Origin: Muribaculaceae bacterium
Lineage (GTDB): Bacteria > Bacteroidota > Bacteroidia > Bacteroidales > Muribaculaceae
Direction of reading: 5' to 3'
Assembly (NCBI GenBank): GCA_017935045.1
Contig: JAGBIJ010000017.1
Span: 1 to 48,555 of the forward strand
Length of the DNA stretch: 48,555 nucleotides
Shown: positions 25,373 to 32,196 of the stretch, piece by piece
Layout: every line of letters starts with the position of its first letter
Position numbering within the stretch: position 1 is the stretch's first letter
Notes under the pieces: generated by a model
Told to the model about the DNA's origin: nothing
Seen by the model: the letters and a program-made list of their open reading frames with translations, nothing else
Database searches by the model: none
Made by a program: the position numbers and the translations under genes

Positions 25373-25728
25373 ATCAAGAATATCATTAATGTGATTAGAT
25401 AAAACAACAGGTCGAGGGGGTCGAACGTGCCAGGCATCAGTCCGGCTGACTGCGCTGCCTCGCACACAAACGGAAGCGCGTAGACGGCGTATGTGAGAGG
25501 TGTGGCTGTGCCGCGCGCCAACTGATCCTGCGACAGAAGAAGGGCGGCATACCAGGCTATGTCGGCGAAATGGTAGCGGAAGAAGCGTTCGGGCAATGTG
25601 CCTGCGAAATGTATTTCTTCCGGGAGCCAGCCGGCCACGGGACGCAGAAAAAGCACATCCTGCTGCCACAGCACGTATGGCACGATGCCGGCCGCGAGCA
25701 GCGCCGCGGCAAAGGCCAACTTAGTCAC
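25351..25728 (-). CDS. Small membrane protein, VanZ-like pattern (second gene of operon)
   Basis: 125 residues with four hydrophobic segments: about 4-22, 52-67, 76-92 and 103-120. Conserved-looking polar positions sit at segment ends: Pro-Glu-Arg-Phe-Phe-Arg-Tyr-His and Ala-Asp-Ile-Ala-Trp-Tyr before the second, and Glu-Ala-Ala-Gln-x-x-Gly-Leu-Met-Pro-Gly-Thr-Phe-Asp-Pro-Leu-Asp before the fourth. The Glu-x-x-Gln...Gly-Thr-Phe-Asp-x-x-Asp arrangement recalls VanZ-like proteins, which is suggestive only. It overlaps the gene before it by 8 nt and the lipoprotein gene after it by 22 nt. Confidence 0.65.
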   Translation of the reverse strand: MTKLAFAAALLAAGIVPYVLWQQDVLFLRPVAGWLPEEIHFAGTLPERFFRYHFADIAWYAALLLSQDQLARGTATPLTYAVYALPFVCEAAQSAGLMPGTFDPLDLLFYLITLMIFLIWKRKRN

Positions 25729-26080
25729 ACTTTCTGACCGTATAGCTTACCGAGGTATCGGAAGCCGAGATGTTGGCGCCTCCGAAAAGATTGTATGTAA
25801 ATTTCTCGGAGTGAGTGCCTCCCGCCTCCATCACAAATGTGCGCGTCTGTGTCTTTGAAGTGCCGTTGGCCGAGACCACAGTGAAGCGGGCATCCACAGT
25901 GACAGTATAATCGTTGTGGTTCTTGAACTCAAAAGTCAGGGAACTCACATTTCCTTCGGTGTGGGAGGCCGTGTAGTCCACATTTCCGGTATAGCTGCAC
26001 ATCTGGGCTGAAGCCGGCATGGCAAGGGCTACGACGGCCATGACGAACGCGAAAATTGAGATAAATGTTTTGTTTGTCAT
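25721..26080 (-). CDS. Small exported beta-rich protein of unknown function (first gene of operon)
   Basis: 119 residues. Signal peptide 1-25 (ending Pro-Ala-Ser-Ala-Gln). The mature protein begins with Met-Cys and ends Arg-Lys-Cys-Asp, so its two cysteines could staple the ends of an Ig-like beta-sandwich; Leu-Thr-Phe-Glu-Phe-Lys-Asn-His-Asn-Asp-Tyr and Thr-Arg-Thr-Phe-Val-Met read as strands. No family recognised. It is the first of five tightly packed genes and has a -7 box 27 nt upstream of its start. Confidence 0.65.
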   Translation of the reverse strand: MTNKTFISIFAFVMAVVALAMPASAQMCSYTGNVDYTASHTEGNVSSLTFEFKNHNDYTVTVDARFTVVSANGTSKTQTRTFVMEAGGTHSEKFTYNLFGGANISASDTSVSYTVRKCD

Positions 26081-26106
26081 AAATCGTCAGTATTTTAGAG
26101 ATGCTG

Positions 26107-26114
26107 CAAATTTA
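26107..26114 (-). promoter_or_regulatory. -7 box ahead of the small exported-protein operon
   Basis: Minus strand TAAATTTG (26114-26107) is a full -7 match; no TTG lies 19-21 nt upstream, so the promoter may be weak or depend on an activator. Confidence 0.45.
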
Positions 26115-26169
26115 CGACATTCAGGCCATCGGAGCCGGCTTTTGACCGTCAGCAGAATTTACGGAAGCG

Positions 26170-26394
26170 TCAGGAATTTTTACGCTCCCCACTGCCGAGC
26201 GAGTCGGAATAAAGACGGAAGAAATCCACCCCTAAGGCGCGGGAAATAAGCATAAGCATATCGGTGTTGATAGACTGCTGACGGAAGATATAGTATATGT
26301 TGGTGCGCTCGCAGTTGATTCTGCGGGCGAGCCATGCCGGAGTGCGCTCCTGGCGGCGCAGCTCGGCCTCTATCATACGTCCGATATGTATCAT
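26170..26394 (-). CDS. Small XRE-type HTH regulator
   Basis: 74 residues from Met-Ile-His-Ile-Gly. The whole protein is one helix-turn-helix domain: Ala-Trp-Leu-Ala-Arg-Arg-Ile-Asn-Cys-Glu-Arg-Thr-Asn-Ile-Tyr-Tyr-Ile-Phe (the recognition region), then Ser-Ile-Asn-Thr-Asp-Met-Leu and Ile-Ser-Arg-Ala-Leu-Gly-Val-Asp-Phe-Phe. This is a common small Bacteroidales family with unknown targets. An ATG 18 codons earlier (26448) is ignored because the family begins at Met-Ile-His-Ile-Gly and the extra residues are basic and unlike it. It lies 89 nt upstream of the five-gene operon on the same strand, so it is the likely local regulator. Confidence 0.8.
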   Translation of the reverse strand: MIHIGRMIEAELRRQERTPAWLARRINCERTNIYYIFRQQSINTDMLMLISRALGVDFFRLYSDSLGSGERKNS

Positions 26395-26455
26395 AAAAAA
26401 AATGAGCCGGATTACACGTCGCCTACCTCCGGCCGTCGGCACCGCCAAGCGCCGT

Positions 26456-26527
26456 GATTCCGAGTAAGCACGAGTAATTCAGCCCATATACATGGACTGA
26501 ACCCCCTGCTTTCTGTCTCTCGGAATC
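26456..26527. repeat. Nested palindrome in the XRE leader
   Basis: Outer arms GATTCCGAG (26456-26464) and CTCGGAATC (26519-26527) are exact complements. Inside, TTCAGCCCAT (26478-26487) and ATGGACTGAA (26492-26501) pair at nine of ten positions, and the tenth is a G-U pair on the minus strand, around the 4-nt loop ATAC. Confidence 0.6.
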
Positions 26528-26648
26528 CTGAAATAAAATTGGCGGTTTTACGGCGGACGAGATGAAAAGCGAGAAGCTCTGTTATATATTATTGTCTATC
26601 TATCAGTTTATCACATTGTTTATCAGTCTATAATATTGACATAAGCGT

Positions 26649-26682
26649 CATCAGACAAGTCCGGCTGCGGACTTGCCTGATG
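26649..26682. repeat. Palindrome at the inferred transcription start
   Basis: CATCAG plus CAAGTCCG pair with CGGACTTG plus CTGATG, with one A/C mismatch and a 4-nt centre. It lies immediately downstream of the -7 box, where a repressor would block initiation. Confidence 0.6.
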
Positions 26683-26714
26683 CAAAATTACATAAAAAAT
26701 CGTTTATCCCCAAA
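26683..26714 (-). promoter_or_regulatory. Promoter of the XRE leader
   Basis: Minus strand TTTG (26714-26711), 20-nt spacer, TAATTTTG (26690-26683), a full consensus match. Confidence 0.8.
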
Positions 26715-26753
26715 AGTAAGGCCACAGTTAGCCCGTTAGCCCGTGACGCTCTC

Positions 26754-27485
26754 TTAGTTTCCCCAGAACTCAATTTCGGAGATGCAAAAGTCGTTCCACT
26801 TCGCTCCTTGACGGTAATACACCGGATCGGCAGGGAAATAGATGGCTATCTCGCGCGTGGGACGGCTATTGTCAAAACTGGGATTTACCGGAAGCTTCTG
26901 GGGCGACATAGTGTCTCTCAGCGAGCCGCTGTAGATGATGTCCTCCGGTTCGGGAAACTCGTCGCCGTCCATGACGCGGCAGATTTTGATGTAGCGGGCG
27001 CTGGTGTTGTTTTTAAACGCAGAGACGCTCTTGGCATAGCCGTTGACTATAGTCACATAGTCTATGCGGTTGGCGTCAAGCGTGAACGTAGGGCCATATA
27101 GATGGTCGCTGTCAAAGGGCGCCGTATCCAGATCCACGGCCCAGGCCGTAGCTGGATTGCCGTCCAGCAGATTGGCAGCCACGTATGTGTTGCCGGCCTG
27201 ACTGCCGAGGTGCGCCGCATCGTGAGCCGTAGCTTTCAGCTTACGCGACGCGCTGCGTCCGTTGCGTGCTACTCTGGATTCGGCCAATTTTTCTGCTGTC
27301 ATCGTGCCGGCATCCTCGGGACGGGCTGCGGCAGCAAGCTTCGCGCTGTCTTCATACGCTGTCATTTCCTCCATACTGTCGTTCACACGTAAGTACATCA
27401 TTACGGCGAAAGCGATAACCATCCCAAGCATACAGCCGAGTACAATGAAAAGCACGGTCGGCATCGATTTCCTGTTTCCTGTCAT
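26754..27485 (-). CDS. Membrane-anchored protein with a discoidin / NADase-type glycan-binding-like domain
   Basis: 243 residues. One transmembrane helix at about 9-31, a charged linker to about 85, then a single beta-sandwich domain with Ala-Ala-Asn-Leu-Leu-Asp-Gly-Asn-Pro-Ala-Thr-Ala-Trp-Ala near its start, Val-Thr-Ile-Val-Asn-Gly-Tyr-Ala-Lys, Ala-Arg-Tyr-Ile-Lys-Ile, and the closing Ile-Ser-Glu-Ile-Glu-Phe-Trp-Gly. The pattern (Leu-x-Asp-Gly-Asn-x-x-Thr-x-Trp to Ile-Ser-Glu-Ile-x-Phe) is that of F5/8C-like and NADase-type glycan-binding domains. It is probably displayed in the periplasm and may bind sugar. It has no evident enzyme residues and no close functional partner. Its start follows a 16-base recurrent motif. 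Confidence 0.65.
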   Translation of the reverse strand: MTGNRKSMPTVLFIVLGCMLGMVIAFAVMMYLRVNDSMEEMTAYEDSAKLAAAARPEDAGTMTAEKLAESRVARNGRSASRKLKATAHDAAHLGSQAGNTYVAANLLDGNPATAWAVDLDTAPFDSDHLYGPTFTLDANRIDYVTIVNGYAKSVSAFKNNTSARYIKICRVMDGDEFPEPEDIIYSGSLRDTMSPQKLPVNPSFDNSRPTREIAIYFPADPVYYRQGAKWNDFCISEIEFWGN

Positions 27486-27489
27486 AAGG

Positions 27490-27505
27490 TTTAGAGGCTG
27501 TTTAA
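27490..27505 (-). repeat. Recurrent pre-start motif, copy 2
   Basis: Minus strand TTAAACAGCCTCTAAA, four bases before the start of the discoidin-like gene; identical to the copy at 45389-45404. Confidence 0.6.
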
Positions 27506-27530
27506 AATATTATTTATATGGCTAAGAAAT

Positions 27531-27574
27531 AAAACAAGGAAGACACCGGTCTCCGTAAAAGAGTACCGGTGTCT
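27531..27574 (-). terminator. Terminator of gdhA
   Basis: AGACACCGGT (27541-27550) pairs perfectly with ACCGGTGTCT (27565-27574); on the minus strand the stem is followed by TCCTTGTTTTATTTCTT. It lies 34 nt after the gdhA stop. Confidence 0.85.
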
Positions 27575-27607
27575 CGCGTATGGAATTGTTGAATCAAAAA
27601 TTCGTCA

Positions 27608-28948
27608 TCAGATGATGCCCTGACCCATCATAGCGTCAGCCACCTTCATGAAGCCGGCGATGTTGGCGCCCTTCATGTAGTTGATGTAGCCGTCGGGCTG
27701 AGTGCCGTACTCTACGCAGGCAGCGTGGATGGAGTTCATCATCTCGTGCAGCTTGGCGTCTACTTCAGCGGCACTCCACTGCAGGTGCTCGGCATCCTGG
27801 CTCATTTCCAGACCGGATACGCCCACACCGCCGGCGTTTACAGCCTTACCGGGGCAGTAGATAGTCTTGTTGGCGATGAAAGTGTCGATAGCCTCGGGGG
27901 TGCAACCCATGTTGGACACTTCGGCGCAGAGCTGTACGTTGTTGGCTACCAGCTGCTTTGCATCCTCGCCACCGAGCTCGTTCTGAGTAGCGCAGGGAAG
28001 AGCGATGTCTACCTTCTGCTCCCAGGGCTTGCGGCCGGGGAAGAACTGAGAGCCGGCAAACTTCTCGGCGTAGGGAGCTACGATGTCGTTGCCGGAAGCG
28101 CGGAGCTCGAGCATATAGTCGATCTTCTCAGCGTCGAGACCGGCGGGATCGTAGATATATCCGTCAGGACCGGAGATAGTGACAACCTTGCCGCCCAGCT
28201 CAGTAGCCTTCTTGGCAGCGCCCCAGGCTACGTTGCCGAAGCCGGAGATGGCGATAGTCTTGCCCTCGATTGTCTCGTTCCAGTTCTTCTTCAGTACGTC
28301 CTGTACGAAGTAGATGGCGCCGTAACCGGTAGCCTCGGGACGGATGCGTGAACCGCCGAAGCTAAGGCCCTTGCCAGTGAATGTACCTGTGTTCTCACGG
28401 GCGAGCTTCTTGTACATACCGTACATATATCCTACCTCGCGGCCGCCTACGCCTATGTCGCCTGCGGGTACGTCGCGGTCAGGACCGAGGTTACGCCAGA
28501 GCTCAAGGATGAAAGCCTGGCAGAAACGCATGATTTCGGCGTCGCTCTTGCCACGGGGGGAGAAGTCGGAACCGCCCTTGCCGCCACCCATGGGCAGAGT
28601 AGTCAGCGCGTTCTTGAATGTCTGCTCGAAACCGAGGAACTTGAGGATAGAGAGATTAACGGAAGCGTGGAAACGGATACCGCCCTTGTATGGGCCGATG
28701 GCGTTGTTGAACTGTACGCGGTAGCCTATGTTGTTCTGCACCTCACCCTTGTCGTCAACCCAGGTTACACGGAAAGTGAAGATGCGGTCGGGCTCTACCA
28801 TACGCTCGATGAGGCGAGCCTTCTCAAATTCAGGATGCTGGTTGTATACTTCTTCTACGGAGAGGAGTACCTCTTTCACTGCCTGGAGATATTCTTTCTC
28901 ACCAGGATGCTTGGCCTCAAGATTGGCCATGATTTCATTAATGTTCAT
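27608..28948 (-). CDS. gdhA: Glutamate dehydrogenase, NADP type
   Basis: 446 residues, the hexameric class I length. It aminates 2-oxoglutarate to glutamate and is the main ammonia-assimilating enzyme of Bacteroidales. Visible motifs: the substrate and catalytic lysine region Pro-Met-Gly-Gly-Gly-Lys-Gly-Gly-Ser-Asp-Phe, Asp-Val-Pro-Ala-Gly-Asp-Ile-Gly-Val-Gly, Arg-Pro-Glu-Ala-Thr-Gly-Tyr-Gly, and the dinucleotide loop Gly-Phe-Gly-Asn-Val-Ala-Trp. The residues after the second strand of the Rossmann fold (Ile-Ser-Gly-Pro-Asp) resemble NADPH-preferring enzymes, but cofactor use is inferred. It is a single-gene unit with its own promoter, an upstream palindrome and a terminator. Confidence 0.95.
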   Translation of the reverse strand: MNINEIMANLEAKHPGEKEYLQAVKEVLLSVEEVYNQHPEFEKARLIERMVEPDRIFTFRVTWVDDKGEVQNNIGYRVQFNNAIGPYKGGIRFHASVNLSILKFLGFEQTFKNALTTLPMGGGKGGSDFSPRGKSDAEIMRFCQAFILELWRNLGPDRDVPAGDIGVGGREVGYMYGMYKKLARENTGTFTGKGLSFGGSRIRPEATGYGAIYFVQDVLKKNWNETIEGKTIAISGFGNVAWGAAKKATELGGKVVTISGPDGYIYDPAGLDAEKIDYMLELRASGNDIVAPYAEKFAGSQFFPGRKPWEQKVDIALPCATQNELGGEDAKQLVANNVQLCAEVSNMGCTPEAIDTFIANKTIYCPGKAVNAGGVGVSGLEMSQDAEHLQWSAAEVDAKLHEMMNSIHAACVEYGTQPDGYINYMKGANIAGFMKVADAMMGQGII

Positions 28949-29058
28949 AGGTAATAGTAGATTTATGGTATTACTTAATGATTGCTGTTCTCATGGTTCA
29001 GAAGTCGGTCGCGGGTACTGATTGTGACATGCCTCGTAAGCGGCCTCTAAATCTGCGT

Positions 29059-29089
29059 CAAAATTACATTCTTTTTGTGAGATAGGCAA
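29059..29089 (-). promoter_or_regulatory. Promoter of gdhA
   Basis: Minus strand TTG (29089-29087), 20-nt spacer, TAATTTTG (29066-29059). The leader is about 100 nt. Confidence 0.85.
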
Positions 29090-29128
29090 TAAAAAACGGA
29101 AGAATTTTTGGACTGCGGGGTACTTGAA

Positions 29129-29150
29129 ATATATGTTTTACAACATATAT
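29129..29150. promoter_or_regulatory. Palindrome upstream of the gdhA promoter
   Basis: ATATATGTT (29129-29137) and AACATATAT (29142-29150) are exact complements around TTAC. It lies about 40 bases upstream of the -33 element, a fair place for an activator site. The rest of the 28949-29243 gap has no gene. Confidence 0.45.
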
Positions 29151-29243
29151 CGGGATATCATCCTGACAAATAGTAAGTTCCACTCTATGCCTACACGGTT
29201 TCAGGAATGTTTGGAATTGCATTTTGACAAGAAAACGAACCTT

Positions 29244-30110
29244 TCAAGGCACTATCAGGCGCAATGAACCGGGGCGGCATACGGCTCTGATTTCGGCAGG
29301 GAGCGTCACAGCCTCGCCGTCGATATGCCCCGCTCCCCCGCTATCACGCCTGACGACTATCTCGCTACCGCGCAGACTGCGGATCAGCGGGCTGTGTTCT
29401 ATGCCTTTGGTAAAAAGACGCAATCCGGCGCCCACGAGCGCATAGTGGGGGCCTTCGGTAATTATCGTGACATCGAGCAACCCGTCAGTCAGCCTGGCAT
29501 GCGGAGCGATATAGGCATTGTTGCCATATTGCGAGGCATTGCAGATCGCTATCAGAAACGCGCTGTACTCCTCTGCCATGCCATCGACTTCTACCGTGTA
29601 GCGCTGCGGTGTATATCGCAAGAACTGCTTGAGAGCGATTCTCGCGTAGGTCAGCAATCCGCGGCGCGGAGCCTCGGCGAAGGCCTGGCTTACGCTGGCA
29701 TCGAAACCGAGCCCCATAGTACAAAAGAAAGGCCGGCCGCAGACTGTCGCCGTATCGCAGTCGGCGGTCCGCCCTGCTCTCACAAGCTCAAGCGCCTTAC
29801 CAATATTAATAGGTATATGCAGGTGCCTTGCGAGTCCGTTGCCGGAGCCGGCCGGAACGATGCCCATAGGCACGCCTGTGCCGGTCATGGCGCTCGCCAC
29901 TTCGTTGACAGTACCATCGCCGCCGACAGCCACTACAACCGAATAGTTCCCGCTCCGAGCCGCCTCCGCGGCAAGCTCGGTGGCATGACCCGGGGCTTTG
30001 GTGTAGACCACGCAGGCTGCATTACCGAGTACGGAGCCGACAAGCGCGGGAATAGCCTGCTTGGAGTGGGTACCCGACTTGGGATTGATTATTACAAGCG
30101 CAGGTTTCAT
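29244..30110 (-). CDS. YegS/BmrU-family lipid kinase (diacylglycerol-kinase catalytic domain)
   Basis: 288 residues. The DAGK catalytic fold is clear: Ile-Ile-Asn-Pro-Lys-Ser-Gly-Thr at the N-terminus, Val-Ala-Val-Gly-Gly-Asp-Gly-Thr-Val-Asn-Glu-Val-Ala (ATP site), Pro-Ala-Gly-Ser-Gly-Asn-Gly-Leu-Ala-Arg, and a C-terminal beta domain with Asp-Gly-Leu-Leu-Asp-Val and His-Ile-Asp-Gly-Glu. It phosphorylates a lipid alcohol, perhaps diacylglycerol or a sphingoid base since Bacteroidales make sphingolipids; the substrate cannot be decided here. Last gene of the panC operon, eight bases after the capA-like gene. Confidence 0.85.
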   Translation of the reverse strand: MKPALVIINPKSGTHSKQAIPALVGSVLGNAACVVYTKAPGHATELAAEAARSGNYSVVVAVGGDGTVNEVASAMTGTGVPMGIVPAGSGNGLARHLHIPINIGKALELVRAGRTADCDTATVCGRPFFCTMGLGFDASVSQAFAEAPRRGLLTYARIALKQFLRYTPQRYTVEVDGMAEEYSAFLIAICNASQYGNNAYIAPHARLTDGLLDVTIITEGPHYALVGAGLRLFTKGIEHSPLIRSLRGSEIVVRRDSGGAGHIDGEAVTLPAEIRAVCRPGSLRLIVP

Positions 30111-30118
30111 ACCATAGG

Positions 30119-31270
30119 TCAGTGGGCGGCCGTCACACTGACATTTTCAGCGTCGAATACACGCCGGGCCGCCGTGTCGAATGTCTTCCACCACCCCATC
30201 TGGGAAGCGGGGATTTTCTCAGGCATCCACGATGGCACCACCTTGTAATTGGAGGTGGCGGAGCCATCGGGTTTGGCCGAATAGAAAGTATCGTAGGTAG
30301 CGCTCTTGAAGCGGGCATTGCCGGCAGCGTCGCGCTCCACCCGGCAGGTTACCAGCGCGCCGCCGCGCGTGTCGCCGGTCTTCATATTGGATATGAAGTT
30401 ACCCAGACTGTAGACCACCAGACAGTCCTTGCCGTGCTTGTCGGAGCGGACCACCTTCATGGGCTGGATAACATGGGGGTGGCCGCCGATGACCATGTCC
30501 ACGCCCTGATCCACCAGGAATTGAGCCACGTCGCGTTGCGCCGCATTCTCGTGAAGGACATATTCCACACCCCAGTGTATGCAGACTACCACCAGCTCCG
30601 CGCCTTTCTTACGGGCCAGCGCTATCTCGTCGGCCATCTTTTTCTTGTCGATGAGCGCCACCTCGGCTCCCTTTTTGGCCGTGAGGCCGTTGGTGCCGTA
30701 AGTATAGTTGAGGAACGCTATCTTGATGCCGTTCACATTTTTGATGAGAGGCACGAGCTGAGAGCGCTGCGACTGGTCGTAGAAAGTACCGGTGTGGTCC
30801 ACCTTCAGCGAGTCGAGCACATGCAGCGTACGGCGCAGGCCGTCGTCCGAGCGGTCGAGCGTATGGTTGTTGGCTGTCAGGAAGAGGTCAAATCCGGCCT
30901 CCTTCAGAGCCTCGGCGAAACTGTCGGGAGCGGAGAAGCAGGGGAAACCGGTATAGCCGCCCTTGCCGCCCCCCAAGGGGACCTCGAGGTTGACGACGGC
31001 GTAATCGGCCTCCTTGACAGTAGGCGAAATCAGAGTGAAGCACTCGTCGTAGTTGTAAGAATTTCCGCCGCCAAGCTCCCTAGCGCGGTCTATCTGGTCC
31101 TGATGCTGCATGGCGTCGCCTACAAACAGGAGCGTGGCCCGGGCCGGACCCGACGAGACGGTATCTGTGGCGCCGGCCGCTGTAGAAGTGGAATCGGCGG
31201 TCGACGACGCGCTGCCGCAGGAGGCAAACAGCGCCAGACCGAGGTAAGACAGGTAAGTCAGAAAGCGCAT
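30119..31270 (-). CDS. CapA-like metallophosphatase-fold lipoprotein
   Basis: 383 residues. Signal with a lipobox (Leu-Phe-Ala-Ser-Cys, cysteine 18), then a Ser/Thr/Ala-rich linker. The PGA_cap fold follows: Leu-Leu-Phe-Val-Gly-Asp-Ala-Met-Gln-His, Asn-Leu-Glu-Val-Pro-Leu, Thr-Ala-Asn-Asn-His-Thr-Leu-Asp, Ile-His-Trp-Gly-Val-Glu-Tyr and Gly-Gly-His-Pro-His-Val-Ile-Gln-Pro, the metal-binding positions of calcineurin-like phosphatases. Named after the capsule protein CapA, but no poly-glutamate genes are present here, so the substrate is open. It is probably an inner- or outer-membrane lipoprotein facing the periplasm. It lies 15 nt after folD and 8 nt before the lipid kinase. Confidence 0.85.
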   Translation of the reverse strand: MRFLTYLSYLGLALFASCGSASSTADSTSTAAGATDTVSSGPARATLLFVGDAMQHQDQIDRARELGGGNSYNYDECFTLISPTVKEADYAVVNLEVPLGGGKGGYTGFPCFSAPDSFAEALKEAGFDLFLTANNHTLDRSDDGLRRTLHVLDSLKVDHTGTFYDQSQRSQLVPLIKNVNGIKIAFLNYTYGTNGLTAKKGAEVALIDKKKMADEIALARKKGAELVVVCIHWGVEYVLHENAAQRDVAQFLVDQGVDMVIGGHPHVIQPMKVVRSDKHGKDCLVVYSLGNFISNMKTGDTRGGALVTCRVERDAAGNARFKSATYDTFYSAKPDGSATSNYKVVPSWMPEKIPASQMGWWKTFDTAARRVFDAENVSVTAAH

Positions 31271-31285
31271 GGCGGTAAAATGCTT

Positions 31286-32164
31286 TTATTTGTTCTTTTG
31301 TTTGCGGGCCTGAAGGGTGTTCTTCATCAGCGCGCATATAGTCATGGGACCTACTCCCCCCGGCACCGGCGTGATATAGGAACAGAGCGGAGCCACGTTG
31401 TCGAAGTCCACGTCGCCGCAAAGACGGAAGCCGCTCTTGCGCGAAGCGTCGGGCACACGCGTTGTGCCTACGTCTATTACCACCGCGCCGGGCTTGACCA
31501 TATCGGCTGTCAGGAAAGCCGGACTGCCCAGAGCCGCTACGATGATGTCGGCCTGAAGGCATATTTCCTTGATATTGGGGGTAGCCGAGTGGCAGACGGT
31601 CACAGTGCAGTTGCCGGGCTGCGCCTTCTGCAGCAGCAGTGAGGCTATCGGCTTGCCGACGATGTTGCTGCGGCCGAGTACCACAGCATGCTTGCCGCGT
31701 GTCTGTATGCCATAGCGGTCGAGCAGGTCGATGATGCCCGAAGGCGTGGCGCTCTTGAAGCAAGGCAGACCGATGCTGAGTTTTCCGACATTGACAGGAT
31801 GAAATCCATCCACATCCTTGGCCGGATCCACTGCCTCGGTAACCTTCTGCTCGTCGATATGGCGGGGCAAGGGGAGCTGGACGATAAATCCGTCTACACT
31901 GTCATCCCGGTTCAGGCGGTCAATCTCGGCCAGCAGCTTTTCCTCAGTAATATCCTCGTCAAAACGCAACAGAGTGCTGGTAAAGCCGCACATCTCGCAT
32001 GCCTTGACCTTGTTGGCCACATACGTCTCGCTACCGCCGTCATGGCCCACCAGTATCGCGGCCAGATGAGGCGCACGCTCGCCGCGGGCCACCATGGCGG
32101 CCACCTCGGCTGCTATCTCTTTCTTAATGTCAGCGGCTGTCTGTTTGCCGTCTATCAGTGTCAT
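31286..32164 (-). CDS. folD: Bifunctional methylenetetrahydrofolate dehydrogenase / cyclohydrolase
   Basis: 292 residues. It interconverts 5,10-methylene-THF and 10-formyl-THF in one-carbon metabolism. Signature residues: Ser-Glu-Thr-Tyr-Val-Ala-Asn-Lys (Tyr and catalytic Lys), Gly-Phe-Ile-Val-Gln-Leu-Pro-Leu-Pro, Asp-Val-Asp-Gly-Phe-His-Pro, [10 protein letters not shown], and the closing [10 protein letters not shown]. The Pro-Cys-Thr-Pro of other bacteria is Pro-Cys-Phe with Ala-Thr-Pro a few residues on, as in other Bacteroidales. It lies 32 nt after ffh. Confidence 0.95.
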   Translation of the reverse strand: MTLIDGKQTAADIKKEIAAEVAAMVARGERAPHLAAILVGHDGGSETYVANKVKACEMCGFTSTLLRFDEDITEEKLLAEIDRLNRDDSVDGFIVQLPLPRHIDEQKVTEAVDPAKDVDGFHPVNVGKLSIGLPCFKSATPSGIIDLLDRYGIQTRGKHAVVLGRSNIVGKPIASLLLQKAQPGNCTVTVCHSATPNIKEICLQADIIVAALGSPAFLTADMVKPGAVVIDVGTTRVPDASRKSGFRLCGDVDFDNVAPLCSYITPVPGGVGPMTICALMKNTLQARKQKNK

Positions 32165-32196
32165 TGTTCAGTCCTTTCTAATTGAGGTAATACATT

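Larger units (their letters stand above)
26395..26682 (-). ncRNA. Long structured leader (or small RNA) before the XRE gene
   Basis: The 359-nt gap 26395-26753 is filled by this element and its promoter. From a start near 26676 the transcript would hold: a 34-nt palindrome (26649-26682), repeated TGATAAAC (around 26608-26630), a nested hairpin (26456-26527), and a 6-bp GC stem (26406-26411 with 26428-26433) followed by eight T's that touch the XRE start codon. The last item looks like an attenuator, so either a regulated leader or a separate RNA of about 280 nt is possible. Confidence 0.45.

Noticed and set aside
25373-25669. Long N-terminal extension of the 82-residue lipoprotein
   Set aside because: It overlaps the membrane-protein gene almost entirely, is Arg/His-rich and would hide the lipobox.
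29036-29050. GCCTCTAAAT near gdhA as a fourth copy of the 16-base motif
   Set aside because: Only the last nine to ten bases match and the orientation is opposite to the gene it precedes.
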